NCBI GenBank assembly: GCA_029776205.1 | Contig: JAKOTQ010000089.1 | Location: forward strand, 19,523-83,522 | DNA from: Bacillota bacterium | GTDB taxonomy: Bacteria > Bacillota > UBA4882 > UBA8346 | Reading direction: 5' to 3' | DNA: 64,000 nucleotides | Part shown: positions 43,753 to 52,210 of the stretch, piece by piece | Numbering within the stretch: the first letter of the stretch is position 1 | Layout of the letters: each line of letters begins with the position of its first letter | Made by a program: the position numbers and the translations under genes | Notes under the pieces: model-generated | The model's database searches: none | What the model was told of the DNA's origin: nothing | The model's input: the letters and a program-made list of their open reading frames with translations, nothing else

Positions 43753-44874
43753 TCAGAATCCGAATAATATTTTTAGCTGTAGCCAAAATGTTCGCATCAT
43801 GTTGCGTGACCAATCGGTTTGGAACAAAACCACCCCGATGGTAACGATGCCTGCCAACGACACTTGCAGAAGATAACGGAGTTTTACCCGGCCTTGATAG
43901 ATTTTACTGACTCCCCGGGCATCCACTAATATGGAACCTACTTTTAAGCGAACCAGAAAAGTGCTTCCCATCCCTTTGCGCCCCTTTTCCAAAAAATCGA
44001 TCATATTGGAATGGGTACCAACGGCGACGATGAGATCGGCGCCTTTTTCATACGCCAAAAGCATGGCAATATCCTCGCTGGTACCGGGAGCCGGAAAAGT
44101 CTTAGCCTCCAGCCCTAAGGCTCTGATCCGTTCCATACCTGGAGCCCGTCCATCGGTATAGGCATGGACGATGATTTCTGCTCCCGATTTTAACGCATCA
44201 TCCGTCACACTATCCATGTCGCCTATAATGACATCAGGCTTGTATCCAAATTCCAGAAGGGCGTCGGCTCCGCCGTCTACCCCGATGAGGACCGGATTCA
44301 CGTCATCAATATAAGATTTGATGATGGTCAGATCTTCCCGGTAATTTTGTCCCCGGACCACCATCAATACCGGCCGGTCTTCAAAGACCGTATCCACTTC
44401 CGGGAGTGGCAAGGTTCCCAGAATTAACTCTTTCTCCTTGACAGCATAATCTAACGTATTATGTAAAAATTTGTCCAGTTCTGTACCTAAATTCTTTCGT
44501 ATTTCACGGAGTCGAAGATTGACGGCGTTGGCTTCCAAATATTCGCCTTCTCCGACCATTTCCCCGTCTTTCCATACTTGATTGTCTCGAACCTCGATCA
44601 GATCTCCGTCCCGAACCCTATCAAAAACGGTTCGGCCCACATTGTCCAATATGGCGATACCTTCCTTCAACAATATGGACGGTCCCGGATTGGGGTAACG
44701 TCCTGAGATGGAAGGACTAGCATTAATCACCATTTTGATTCGGGCTTTGCACAAGGAATCAGCGGCCACATGATCCAAATCCGTATGGTCAATGATGGCT
44801 ATTTCCCCTGGCTTAATCCGTTTGACCAAATTTTTCGTACGGCAGTCGATTCTGGCAACAGCCTTGATTTCCAT
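43753..44874 (-). CDS. SteA-like protein (cytokinetic ring protein family)
   Basis: 373 residues from the ATG at 44874, after GGGGTGAAACA; an ATG at 44898 overlapping spo0A is also possible. The opening EIKAVARIDCRTKNLVKRIK and INASPSISGRYPNPGP are typical. The middle has a thiamin-pyrophosphokinase-like domain (LIGVDGGADALLEFGYKPDV, GDMDSVTDDAL near residues 200-235), and a single membrane helix lies near the C-terminus (LLQVSLAGIVTIGVVLFQ). SteA in Corynebacterium localises to the division ring with SteB. It follows spo0A with overlap or a short gap. Confidence 0.85.
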   Translation of the reverse strand: MEIKAVARIDCRTKNLVKRIKPGEIAIIDHTDLDHVAADSLCKARIKMVINASPSISGRYPNPGPSILLKEGIAILDNVGRTVFDRVRDGDLIEVRDNQVWKDGEMVGEGEYLEANAVNLRLREIRKNLGTELDKFLHNTLDYAVKEKELILGTLPLPEVDTVFEDRPVLMVVRGQNYREDLTIIKSYIDDVNPVLIGVDGGADALLEFGYKPDVIIGDMDSVTDDALKSGAEIIVHAYTDGRAPGMERIRALGLEAKTFPAPGTSEDIAMLLAYEKGADLIVAVGTHSNMIDFLEKGRKGMGSTFLVRLKVGSILVDARGVSKIYQGRVKLRYLLQVSLAGIVTIGVVLFQTDWSRNMMRTFWLQLKILFGF

Positions 44875-44890
44875 TGTTTCACCCCGAAAG

Positions 44891-45661
44891 TTACTCATTG
44901 ACTTTCAGTCTCTTTTCCAAGCGAATTTTATCGGCGATAATGGCAACAAAAGAAGCATTGGTCGGTTTACCTTTTCGATCATCCACACAGTAGCCAAACA
45001 AGCGGTGTAAGGTATCAACCTCTCCTTTGTTCCATGCGCTTTCGATGGCAAAGCGCATCGCCCGTTCCACTCGGTGAGCTGTTGTCCCGTAACGTTCGGC
45101 AATGGTCGGATAAAGCCGTTTGGTCACTTCATTGATGATAGTTGGCTCTTTAATCGTCAGTAAAACGGCATCCCGCAGATAATTATAACCTTTATAATGG
45201 GATGAAATATTCAAACGACGGAGAATTTTGGCGACTTCCATTTCCAAATTAGCCCCATCCGACTGGGGATTGGCCATAAACCCAACGGATTTATCGCGGG
45301 CAATTTCTAAAATTCGTTGGGTTAAAATGGTGAGATTAAAAGGCTTCAACACATAATAATCGACTCCTAAAGCCACTGCTTTCCGGGCTATCTCCTCTTG
45401 GGCAAAAGCGGAAAATACGATGACTTTAGGCCTCTGAGGCCGTTTTTTCAGCCACTCCAACACGCCAAAACCATCCACTTGCGGCATGATCATATCCAGC
45501 AACAATACATCAATGGTGTGTTTTTCAATGAGTTGAATCGCCTCCATGCCGTTATGTCCATGAAAAATCACTTGGATTTCCGACTGATTCGCAAAAAAAT
45601 CACGGAGGAGTTGACAGAAATCTTGATTATCATCAATAATTCCTATTTTAACGGGCACCAA
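44891..45661 (-). CDS. spo0A: Sporulation transcription factor Spo0A
   Basis: 256 residues, TTG start 8 bases after GGAGG (GTG at 45658 possible). Receiver domain (1-about 125) with phosphoacceptor Asp in VLLLDMIMPQVDGFG and Lys in YVLKPFNLTIL. DNA-binding domain: the Spo0A-specific AERYGTTAHRVERAMRFAIE and WNKGEVDTLHRLFGY. Phospho-Spo0A binds 0A boxes and commits the cell to sporulation. It lies between spoIVB and the SteA-like gene, with spoIVB upstream as in other spore-formers. Confidence 0.97.
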   Translation of the reverse strand: MVPVKIGIIDDNQDFCQLLRDFFANQSEIQVIFHGHNGMEAIQLIEKHTIDVLLLDMIMPQVDGFGVLEWLKKRPQRPKVIVFSAFAQEEIARKAVALGVDYYVLKPFNLTILTQRILEIARDKSVGFMANPQSDGANLEMEVAKILRRLNISSHYKGYNYLRDAVLLTIKEPTIINEVTKRLYPTIAERYGTTAHRVERAMRFAIESAWNKGEVDTLHRLFGYCVDDRKGKPTNASFVAIIADKIRLEKRLKVNE

Positions 45662-45754
45662 TCAAAACACCTCCATCAATTACCTCAAATTTCGCGATAT
45701 GAATGGAAAATTCCTTTCAATTCGCAAAATATTTCACATAATGAATAATGAAAA

Positions 45755-45773
45755 AAGCATCCTTACGATGCTT
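45755..45773 (-). terminator. Intrinsic terminator overlapping the spoIVB stop codon
   Basis: Arms AAGCATC and GATGCTT with the TAA stop in the loop, followed by a T-run on the minus strand. The stem includes the last two sense codons. Confidence 0.75.
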
Positions 45774-47067
45774 CTTGTGGTAATGCTATTTGACTGCTTT
45801 CTCTGACCATCCATTCCGCCAGCACCCCGTATCCCCGGGTAGGATCATTGACAAACACATGGGTTACCGCGCCCACCAAACGTCCATCCTGGATGATGGG
45901 ACTTCCGCTCATGCCTTGAATAATACCTCCAGTTACCTCCAGTAACCGTTCGTCGGTAACTTTAACCACTAACCCTTTATCCCGCGGCTGACTTTGCTTA
46001 TAGACTTTAATGATTTCCACCTTAAATGCTTCGACCTCAGTTCCGTTAATCACCGTATAGATAAGGGCTGGCCCCTCTTTGATTTGGGAACTGAAAGCAA
46101 TGGGAATGGGCTTTTCTTTAAGATATTCTTCAAAGCCGGGATAAGCCGTTCCATAAATACCGAACTTGCAATTTTTATGAATCTTTCCAATGGGATTTTG
46201 AGCAGCATTAAATATGCCGATCTTTTCTCCAGGCTTCCCGGGAGTGCCGATACGGACCCCGTTGATATGGGCCAGGACGATTTCGCCCCATTCAAGTTTA
46301 ATACCATTTTGTCCGCCGATATTGGCGATTTGATGCCCAAGGCCGGCAAAAGCCCGGTTGGAGGGAGTATAAAAAGATAATGTTCCAACACCGGCTGCCG
46401 GATCTTCGATGAAAATACCTAGCATATACTTCTTTTGCGGCTGGATCTCCGTTAAGACAGGTTGGATTTGGCGTTTGATGATCTTTTCATGTCGCTGAAT
46501 GGTCAGGGTTAAAGGTTTATCATCCTCGACTTTGGCCAAGAAGCGTTCCATGTCTTCAACATTATGGATGATAGTACTGTCGACTGCCAACAATACATCA
46601 CCCACTTTCAATCCAGCTTGTTTTGCCGGATAATATTGCTTCCGGTCAACCCCGTAGACCGGGATATGCCCGACCACGATCACCCCGCGGGAAGCAACCA
46701 ATACACCGATGGCATGTCCGCAAGGAATAACCTTTGGCGGTTCCATCACGTCCACATGAAGTTTTCTAATCGGTATTTTTCCAAATAAGGTCAAATCAAT
46801 ATCGTAATTGGTAGAATCTGAAGATTGAAGGGTTAAATCCTGTTTAAAAAAATGATCAAAGCGGCTTAGCGATAAAAGATCCTTCTTAACACCATTGAAG
46901 CTTAACGGGAAATTCACCGAAAGAGTAATGCTTTGCCCGGGGGACAAGGTCAGATGGCGTGGCAACGCCAAGGATTGAATCATCACACTAACGGATAAAA
47001 CCAAAATAAAACCGAAAACCATCGTCAGATAACAGCGTTGCTTCCGGGAAAAATTAATCCGCTTCAA
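45763..47067 (-). CDS. spoIVB: SpoIVB serine peptidase
   Basis: 434 residues, TTG start with a modest ribosome site. Membrane anchor CYLTMVFGFILVLSVSVMIQ (residues 12-31), PDZ domain (about 125-205: KQAGLKVGDVLLAVDSTIIH) and the S55 peptidase domain with His in GLGHQIANIGG and catalytic Ser in GIIQGMSGSPIIQDG, then GAVTHVFVNDPTRGYGV. It signals from the forespore to activate sigma-K processing. Upstream of spo0A on the same strand. Confidence 0.96.
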   Translation of the reverse strand: MKRINFSRKQRCYLTMVFGFILVLSVSVMIQSLALPRHLTLSPGQSITLSVNFPLSFNGVKKDLLSLSRFDHFFKQDLTLQSSDSTNYDIDLTLFGKIPIRKLHVDVMEPPKVIPCGHAIGVLVASRGVIVVGHIPVYGVDRKQYYPAKQAGLKVGDVLLAVDSTIIHNVEDMERFLAKVEDDKPLTLTIQRHEKIIKRQIQPVLTEIQPQKKYMLGIFIEDPAAGVGTLSFYTPSNRAFAGLGHQIANIGGQNGIKLEWGEIVLAHINGVRIGTPGKPGEKIGIFNAAQNPIGKIHKNCKFGIYGTAYPGFEEYLKEKPIPIAFSSQIKEGPALIYTVINGTEVEAFKVEIIKVYKQSQPRDKGLVVKVTDERLLEVTGGIIQGMSGSPIIQDGRLVGAVTHVFVNDPTRGYGVLAEWMVRESSQIALPQEAS

Positions 47068-47140
47068 ATTGTTTCACGCCCCATCGAGATTTTGTCTAAG
47101 GATAAAATCTCCGTTTAACTGGGCGTTTATTCAAACAAAA

Positions 47141-47163
47141 AAGTCCGGAGTTTCCCCGGACTT
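47141..47163 (-). terminator. Intrinsic terminator of the leuS transcription unit
   Basis: Arms AAGTCCGG and CCGGACTT around a 7-base loop, with six T after it on the minus strand. Confidence 0.9.
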
Positions 47164-47186
47164 ACTATTTTGGATTTCAATTTGAC

Positions 47187-49634
47187 TTAGCCAACGACGA
47201 TGTTGACCAATCGGTTGGGAACCGCGACGACTTTCCGAATGGTTTTCCCAGCCACCAAGCTTTGAATCACCTGGTTTTCCAAGGCAATTTCTTTCAGCTG
47301 TTCTTCAGTGCTATTTACCGGAACTACCAGTTTCTCACGGATCTTGCCATTGACTTGCAATACGATCTCTACAGTCTCTTCGGCTGCCAGATCCGCTCGG
47401 TATTCCGGCCAGGATTGCGTATGAACCGAACCTTCAAACCCGAGCTTCGACCAGATCTCTTCGGCAATATGAGGACAAGCCGGAGCAATCAACAGAAGGA
47501 ACGTCCGTACTGCTTCCTGCCAGGCTGCTGAAGCATAAACTTCGGCTTTCACCTTGGAAATGACATTTAAAAATTCCATCAATGCTGCAATATAGGTATT
47601 AAAGGAAAAGCTTTCAAAATCCTGGGTTGCTCTGTAAATGGTCTGATGGGTCTTCCGAAGCAGGATTTTTTCAGCCTCAGCCGATGAAGCCGGATCAACC
47701 GGTTCTAACAGGATATCCCAGACACGGTTGAGGAAGCGGAAAACACCTTCGACCCCCCGGCTGTCCCATGGGCCACCTTGTTCCCAGCGCCATCCGAACA
47801 TCAGATACGCCCGGACTGTATCAGCTCCATACTTTTCAACCAAATCATCGGGAGCAATCACATTGCCCCGGGATTTACTCATTTTTTCGCTGTCTTCGCC
47901 GAGAATAATTCCTTGGTTTCGCAGTTTCAACATAGGCTCGTTGAAAGGAACCAAGCCAAGATCCCGCATGACTTTGGTAAAGAAGCGGGTGTAAATTAAA
48001 TGCATACAAGCATGTTCGATACCGCCGGTATACAGATCCACCGGCAGCCAGTATTTAGCTTCTTCCGGATCAATGGGGGTTTCCCCTTTGTAATACGGGC
48101 TTAAATAACCATACTGATACCAGGAAGAACACATAAAGGTATCCATGGTATCCGTTTCCCGTTCCGCAGGTCCACCACATTTCGGACAGGTTGTATTCCG
48201 AAATTCTTCATGATATTTTAAGGGAGATTCGCCAGTCGGCAAAAATTCCGCATCTTCCGGCAAGAGTACCGGCAGATCTTTTTCAGGCACCGGCACCGTT
48301 CCGCAGGTCGGACAATAAATGATCGGTATCGGCGCACCCCAATACCGCTGCCGGCTGATCAACCAGTCACGGAGGCGGTAGTTCACGGCTTTTTTGCCGA
48401 GTCCCTGTTCCTCCAGCCATTCCGTCACCGCTTTTTTCCCGTCAGCAGCCGGAGTACCAGTAAACTTCCCGGAATTCACCATGACGCCATTTTCAACTTC
48501 GGTGAAAGCTTCAGTCAATTCCGCTAATTCTCCGTTACTCGGAGCAATCACTTGTTTAATGGGGAGACTATATTTTTTGGCGAAAGCAAAATCCCGTTCG
48601 TCATGGGCTGGCACAGCCATAATGGCACCTGTACCATAGCCCATCATGACATAATCAGCGACCCAAATCGGGATCTTTTCCTGGTTAACCGGATTGATGG
48701 CGTAAGCTCCTGTAAAGACGCCGGTTTTTTCTTTATTAGCAGCTAATCTTTCGATCTCCGTTTGTCTTTCAGCCTGAGCGATATATTGATCAACAGCTTC
48801 CTTCAATTCGGGAGCAGTAATCTTTTTCACTAAGGGATGCTCCGGTGCCAGTACCATAAAGGTGACGCCCCACAGGGTATCCGGCCGGGTCGTAAAGATC
48901 ACGAATTCTTCTCCGTTTTCCGTCCGGAAAGTTACTTCAGCACCTTCACTGCGTCCGATCCAATTTTCCTGCATGGTTTTAACCCGTTCAGGCCAATCCA
49001 ATTCGGAAAAGTCCAGCAATTCATCGGCATAATCGGTAATCTTAAAGAACCACTGGTTCAATTCTTTTTTAATAACCGGGGTCCCACAGCGCTCGCAATG
49101 ACGGTCTTCGCCCCATACCTGTTCCCGGGCGAGAGTCGTATTACACTGTGGGCAAAAATCCACCGGCGAAAACTTCTTATAGGCGATGCCCTTTTCATAA
49201 AACTTTAAGAAGAACCATTGGGTCCAGCGGTAAAACTCAGGCAGGCAGGTAACGACCTCCCGTTCCCAGTCAAAGATGGCACCCATGCTCTTCAATTGTT
49301 TACGCATCCGTTCAATATTAGCCATGGTCCATTTAAAAGGATGAATTCCCCGTTTAATGGCAGCATTCTCCGCAGGTAATCCAAAAGCGTCAAAGCCCAT
49401 AGGAAACAGTACATTATAGCCATTCATCCGTTTATACCGGGCGTAAGCGTCCGACGGCGTAAAAGCGTACCAATGCCCAATATGTAAATCCCCGCTGGGA
49501 TAAGGAAGCATGGTCAACGCATAATATTTAGGTTTGGAAGGATCAATCTTTGACCGGTGTAACCCGGACTCCTCCCATTTCTTTTGCCAGCGCGGTTCGA
49601 TCTCCGCATGGTGATAACGCTCAATTTTACTCAT
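47187..49634 (-). CDS. leuS: Leucyl-tRNA synthetase
   Basis: 815 residues from the ATG at 49634, after GAGGAGG. HIGH motif in YPSGDLHIGHWYAF (about residue 42), KMSKS motif in DSEKMSKSRGNVIAPDD (about residue 575), editing domain with TTRPDTLWGVTFMVL and YGTGAIMAVPAHDERD, and the zinc-type CPTCGTVP and CPKCGGPAERET segments. It attaches leucine to tRNA-Leu. No T-box leader is seen. It follows rsfS by 25 bases. Confidence 0.97.
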   Translation of the reverse strand: MSKIERYHHAEIEPRWQKKWEESGLHRSKIDPSKPKYYALTMLPYPSGDLHIGHWYAFTPSDAYARYKRMNGYNVLFPMGFDAFGLPAENAAIKRGIHPFKWTMANIERMRKQLKSMGAIFDWEREVVTCLPEFYRWTQWFFLKFYEKGIAYKKFSPVDFCPQCNTTLAREQVWGEDRHCERCGTPVIKKELNQWFFKITDYADELLDFSELDWPERVKTMQENWIGRSEGAEVTFRTENGEEFVIFTTRPDTLWGVTFMVLAPEHPLVKKITAPELKEAVDQYIAQAERQTEIERLAANKEKTGVFTGAYAINPVNQEKIPIWVADYVMMGYGTGAIMAVPAHDERDFAFAKKYSLPIKQVIAPSNGELAELTEAFTEVENGVMVNSGKFTGTPAADGKKAVTEWLEEQGLGKKAVNYRLRDWLISRQRYWGAPIPIIYCPTCGTVPVPEKDLPVLLPEDAEFLPTGESPLKYHEEFRNTTCPKCGGPAERETDTMDTFMCSSWYQYGYLSPYYKGETPIDPEEAKYWLPVDLYTGGIEHACMHLIYTRFFTKVMRDLGLVPFNEPMLKLRNQGIILGEDSEKMSKSRGNVIAPDDLVEKYGADTVRAYLMFGWRWEQGGPWDSRGVEGVFRFLNRVWDILLEPVDPASSAEAEKILLRKTHQTIYRATQDFESFSFNTYIAALMEFLNVISKVKAEVYASAAWQEAVRTFLLLIAPACPHIAEEIWSKLGFEGSVHTQSWPEYRADLAAEETVEIVLQVNGKIREKLVVPVNSTEEQLKEIALENQVIQSLVAGKTIRKVVAVPNRLVNIVVG

Positions 49635-49659
49635 CAATATCCTCCTCGTTAGGCCCGAA

Positions 49660-50022
49660 CTATAAGACCAGTTCGTCAATATCCCGAATCATTTTGGCAT
49701 CATGCCAAAGTTTTTCTAAAGCATAAAATTCCCGTTCAGTTTGGTGTAAAATATGAACGACCATATTGCCGAAGTCCATCAAAACCCATCGGCCGTCGGC
49801 ATAACCCTCCTTTAGAGGGCAAACCATTCCTGATTCTTTATGCTTATCATCGATATTATCGGCAATGGCCTTGACTTGAACCTGCGTATTGCCTGAACAT
49901 ATTAAAAAAAAGTCTGTCACACCGGAAACTGACCGTACATCCAAAATCACCGGGTCCAGAGCTTTCTTTTCCAACATAGCTTCCCAAATCAGTTTCATAT
50001 GATCCTTCAATTGATCCTTCAA
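49660..50022 (-). CDS. rsfS: Ribosomal silencing factor RsfS
   Basis: 120 residues; TTG start overlapping the yqeK stop (TTGA). DUF143 pattern: ILDVRSVSGVTDFFLICSGN, then GYADGRWVLMDFGNMVVHIL and REFYALEKLW. It binds uL14 and keeps ribosomal subunits apart when nutrients run low. The order yqeK-rsfS is typical for Firmicutes; leuS after it is common in anaerobic members. Confidence 0.95.
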   Translation of the reverse strand: MKDQLKDHMKLIWEAMLEKKALDPVILDVRSVSGVTDFFLICSGNTQVQVKAIADNIDDKHKESGMVCPLKEGYADGRWVLMDFGNMVVHILHQTEREFYALEKLWHDAKMIRDIDELVL

Positions 50023-50603
50023 TGCGCCTTAACACCTTTCCTTATCAGTTCATTTCGTCCCATGACTGTATCGGGATGGGCCAAATAATCCCGTTCGACG
50101 ACATAACGAAGAGTTTGGTTGTAAACATACAATAAAATTTGATCCGCTTCCCATTCGGGAGCTTTGAGTCGTAAAACCCGGCTAGCCTCAAAAGTTCGCC
50201 CGGGTTCGATAAAATCAGCCACAAAGATCAATTGGGCCAATGCCCCGATGCTCGAAGCTCCAGTAATATGATGCCGGATCGCTTCTAATACGGCTTGATC
50301 TCGAATTCCCAATTCGGATTCAACCAAAGCGGCACCCACGGAACCATGAAGTAACAAGGGTTCAGCCCGTTGAATATCGTCTATTAATATATCAAACTTA
50401 ATTGCCAGTTGCAATAGTAAATCCGGAGAATGCTCCCGGCAAACATCATGAAGAAGGGCGGCGGCGGTGATCCTTGCCGGATCCGCGCCAAACTTCCCGG
50501 CCAACTGCAAGGCTGCCGCTTCCACCCGTTCACAATGTATCAATCGTTCAATGGAAATATGCTTTTTTAAAAAAGCGATGATCTCGTCTCGTTCTGGTAA
50601 CAT
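50019..50603 (-). CDS. yqeK: YqeK-type HD-domain hydrolase (diadenosine tetraphosphatase family)
   Basis: 194 residues. HD motifs: LIHCERVEAAALQLAGKFG, AALLHDVCREH, EPLLLHGSVGAALVE and IRHHITGASSIGALAQLIFVADFIEPGR. Members hydrolyse Ap4A symmetrically. The gene overlaps rsfS and follows the PilZ gene by 8 bases. Confidence 0.93.
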   Translation of the reverse strand: MLPERDEIIAFLKKHISIERLIHCERVEAAALQLAGKFGADPARITAAALLHDVCREHSPDLLLQLAIKFDILIDDIQRAEPLLLHGSVGAALVESELGIRDQAVLEAIRHHITGASSIGALAQLIFVADFIEPGRTFEASRVLRLKAPEWEADQILLYVYNQTLRYVVERDYLAHPDTVMGRNELIRKGVKAH

Positions 50604-50611
50604 CTTCCCGA

Positions 50612-50992
50612 CTATTTTTCTTCCTCAGTCAAATTTTTACGAATATAGTCAATTAATTCATTTTTTACCTTTTCCGGGTCTCCACTATTGTATTCAATGA
50701 TTTTGCTCAAATGTGAAAAAGAGTCCAAATCCATCTCGTCAAAGTAAATCCCAATGCCCTCCGGAGTTTGCCGGACGACCGTGCCATTGATGTGAAGTAC
50801 CAATGACTCATCATATCCTTCCGATAAAACTATGGTGATCGGGAGCATCGTATGGATCTCCGGTTGGATATCCGTTTTTAACAACATCCCCTTCATACTG
50901 AGATTTTCGACTTCACCTCGAATGGTTTGGCCATTGTACTCAAATTGGGCTTCGATTTTAAACGGTATGCGTGAAAAGTTACGTTTTTCCAT
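50612..50992 (-). CDS. PilZ-domain protein (cyclic-di-GMP binding)
   Basis: 126 residues, ATG 7 bases after GGAGG. The opening KRNFSRIPFKIEAQFEYNGQ carries an RxxxR-like element (K/R-NFSR), and GEVENLSMKGMLLKTD matches the D/NxSxxG motif (NLSMKG). It is a single domain and inserted between the RRM gene and yqeK, not a usual member of this gene order. Probably a cyclic-di-GMP effector; its target is unknown. The HD-GYP protein at 16895 shows that this signalling operates in the organism. Confidence 0.85.
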   Translation of the reverse strand: MEKRNFSRIPFKIEAQFEYNGQTIRGEVENLSMKGMLLKTDIQPEIHTMLPITIVLSEGYDESLVLHINGTVVRQTPEGIGIYFDEMDLDSFSHLSKIIEYNSGDPEKVKNELIDYIRKNLTEEEK

Positions 50993-51102
50993 GTTGCTGC
51001 CTCCGTAGGTCCATTGGTGGTCATATAGTTAAAATATTCGGTAAAAATTTATCGTCCCCTTCATTTTTCGTAAAATAAAAGCTATTTTAATAAAAAAATA
51101 AA

Positions 51103-51118
51103 GGGTGTTGTCACACCC
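51103..51118 (-). terminator. Intrinsic terminator after the RRM gene
   Basis: GGGTGT / ACACCC stem with a TGTC loop, followed by TTTATTTTTTTA on the minus strand. Confidence 0.8.
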
Positions 51119-51379
51119 CTACATTTTGTTTTGTCTTGGTTTTGCCTCATTCACTATAATTTCACGGCCACCCATGTCTTTTCCATTAACTTGGTTAATA
51201 ATCTCTTGGACATCTTCATTATCGTCAATTTCGATAAATCCAAACCCTCGAGAACGCCCTGTACCCGGTTCTGTAATAATCCGGCTGGATATGACCTCCG
51301 TATGTTCAGCAAACAACGCCGCCAGATCTTCTTTTGTTGCTCCCCAGGGTAAATTTCCGACATACAGTGTTTTTGACAT
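51119..51379 (-). CDS. RNA-recognition-motif (RRM) protein
   Basis: 86 residues from the ATG at 51379. One RRM domain: RNP2 TLYVGNLPWG at the start and RNP1 RGFGFIEIDD in the middle. Small glycine-poor RRM proteins of this kind occur in some anaerobic Firmicutes and cyanobacteria and bind single-stranded RNA. It has its own terminator; its RNA targets are unknown. Confidence 0.93.
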   Translation of the reverse strand: MSKTLYVGNLPWGATKEDLAALFAEHTEVISSRIITEPGTGRSRGFGFIEIDDNEDVQEIINQVNGKDMGGREIIVNEAKPRQNKM

Positions 51380-51567
51380 CCTCTTCACCTCACCTTCAGT
51401 CTCCGTCTAACCGGCTGTGGTAGACAGGTATATTTTGCGTCAAAATAAATTGACTATACCCCTGGAGTCAATTCACTCGAACCTGAAAGATGAGGAAAAA
51501 GATTTAAAATGCCTCTATTTCAAGATAAATACCAAGATAAACTCCTATTTGTCTAAATTTTGGAAGT

Positions 51568-52176
51568 TTAAACTTCACCATACAGCTGATGCTTACGGAT
51601 GAACTCACACACCGGATCCGGCACCAGGTAGCGAATGGAACGGCCGTACATCATCTCCACCCTCAGCCAAGTGGAGGAAATCTCCAAAAGAGGTGCTTCC
51701 AGAAGTAAAATCCGCTCCCGATATGGAAGGAGAAACTTGGGCCATTCCGCTTCGTTTTTTAAAATAGGATATCCCGGGCGAAAGGCAGTAATGATCTTCG
51801 CCTCTTCCAACAGTTCCCGGTAGTTTTTCCAGGAATGAAGTTCAAGCAAGGAATCAAATCCCATGATGAAAGCAGCTTCATCCCCATGACCCTGCTGTTT
51901 CAGTTGCCGAATGGTATCCACAGTATAAGATGGGCCTTCCCTGTCCAGTTCAACGCGGGAAACTTCGAAACAGGGATTGTCGGCAACCGCCAATTGGACC
52001 ATTTGCAGCCGTATTTCTGCGGGTGTCGCCACTTCACCGATCTTATGAGGCGGAACCGCAGCCGGTACAAAAACCACTTTAGTTAAATTAAAAGCTTCCC
52101 GTGCTTTTTCAGCTAATATTAAATGCCCAAAATGAATGGGGTCAAAGGTTCCCCCGATTATTCCAAACGTCCCCAT
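51568..52176 (-). CDS. nadD: Nicotinate-nucleotide adenylyltransferase
   Basis: 202 residues from the ATG at 52176, 9 bases after GGAG. Nucleotidyltransferase motif FGIIGGTFDPIHFGHLILAE at the start and the late ISSTWLRVEMMYGRSIRYLV (ISSTxxR). Makes nicotinate adenine dinucleotide for NAD synthesis. Place in the obg-yhbY-proB-nadD order is standard. Confidence 0.95.
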   Translation of the reverse strand: MGTFGIIGGTFDPIHFGHLILAEKAREAFNLTKVVFVPAAVPPHKIGEVATPAEIRLQMVQLAVADNPCFEVSRVELDREGPSYTVDTIRQLKQQGHGDEAAFIMGFDSLLELHSWKNYRELLEEAKIITAFRPGYPILKNEAEWPKFLLPYRERILLLEAPLLEISSTWLRVEMMYGRSIRYLVPDPVCEFIRKHQLYGEV

Positions 52177-52210
52177 CTCATTCGACTCCATTTCTTTTCA
52201 ATGCTTGATT

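Noticed and set aside
47164..49680. T-box leader for leuS
   Set aside because: leuS lies within a transcription unit 25 bases after rsfS, and no T-box motif is present.
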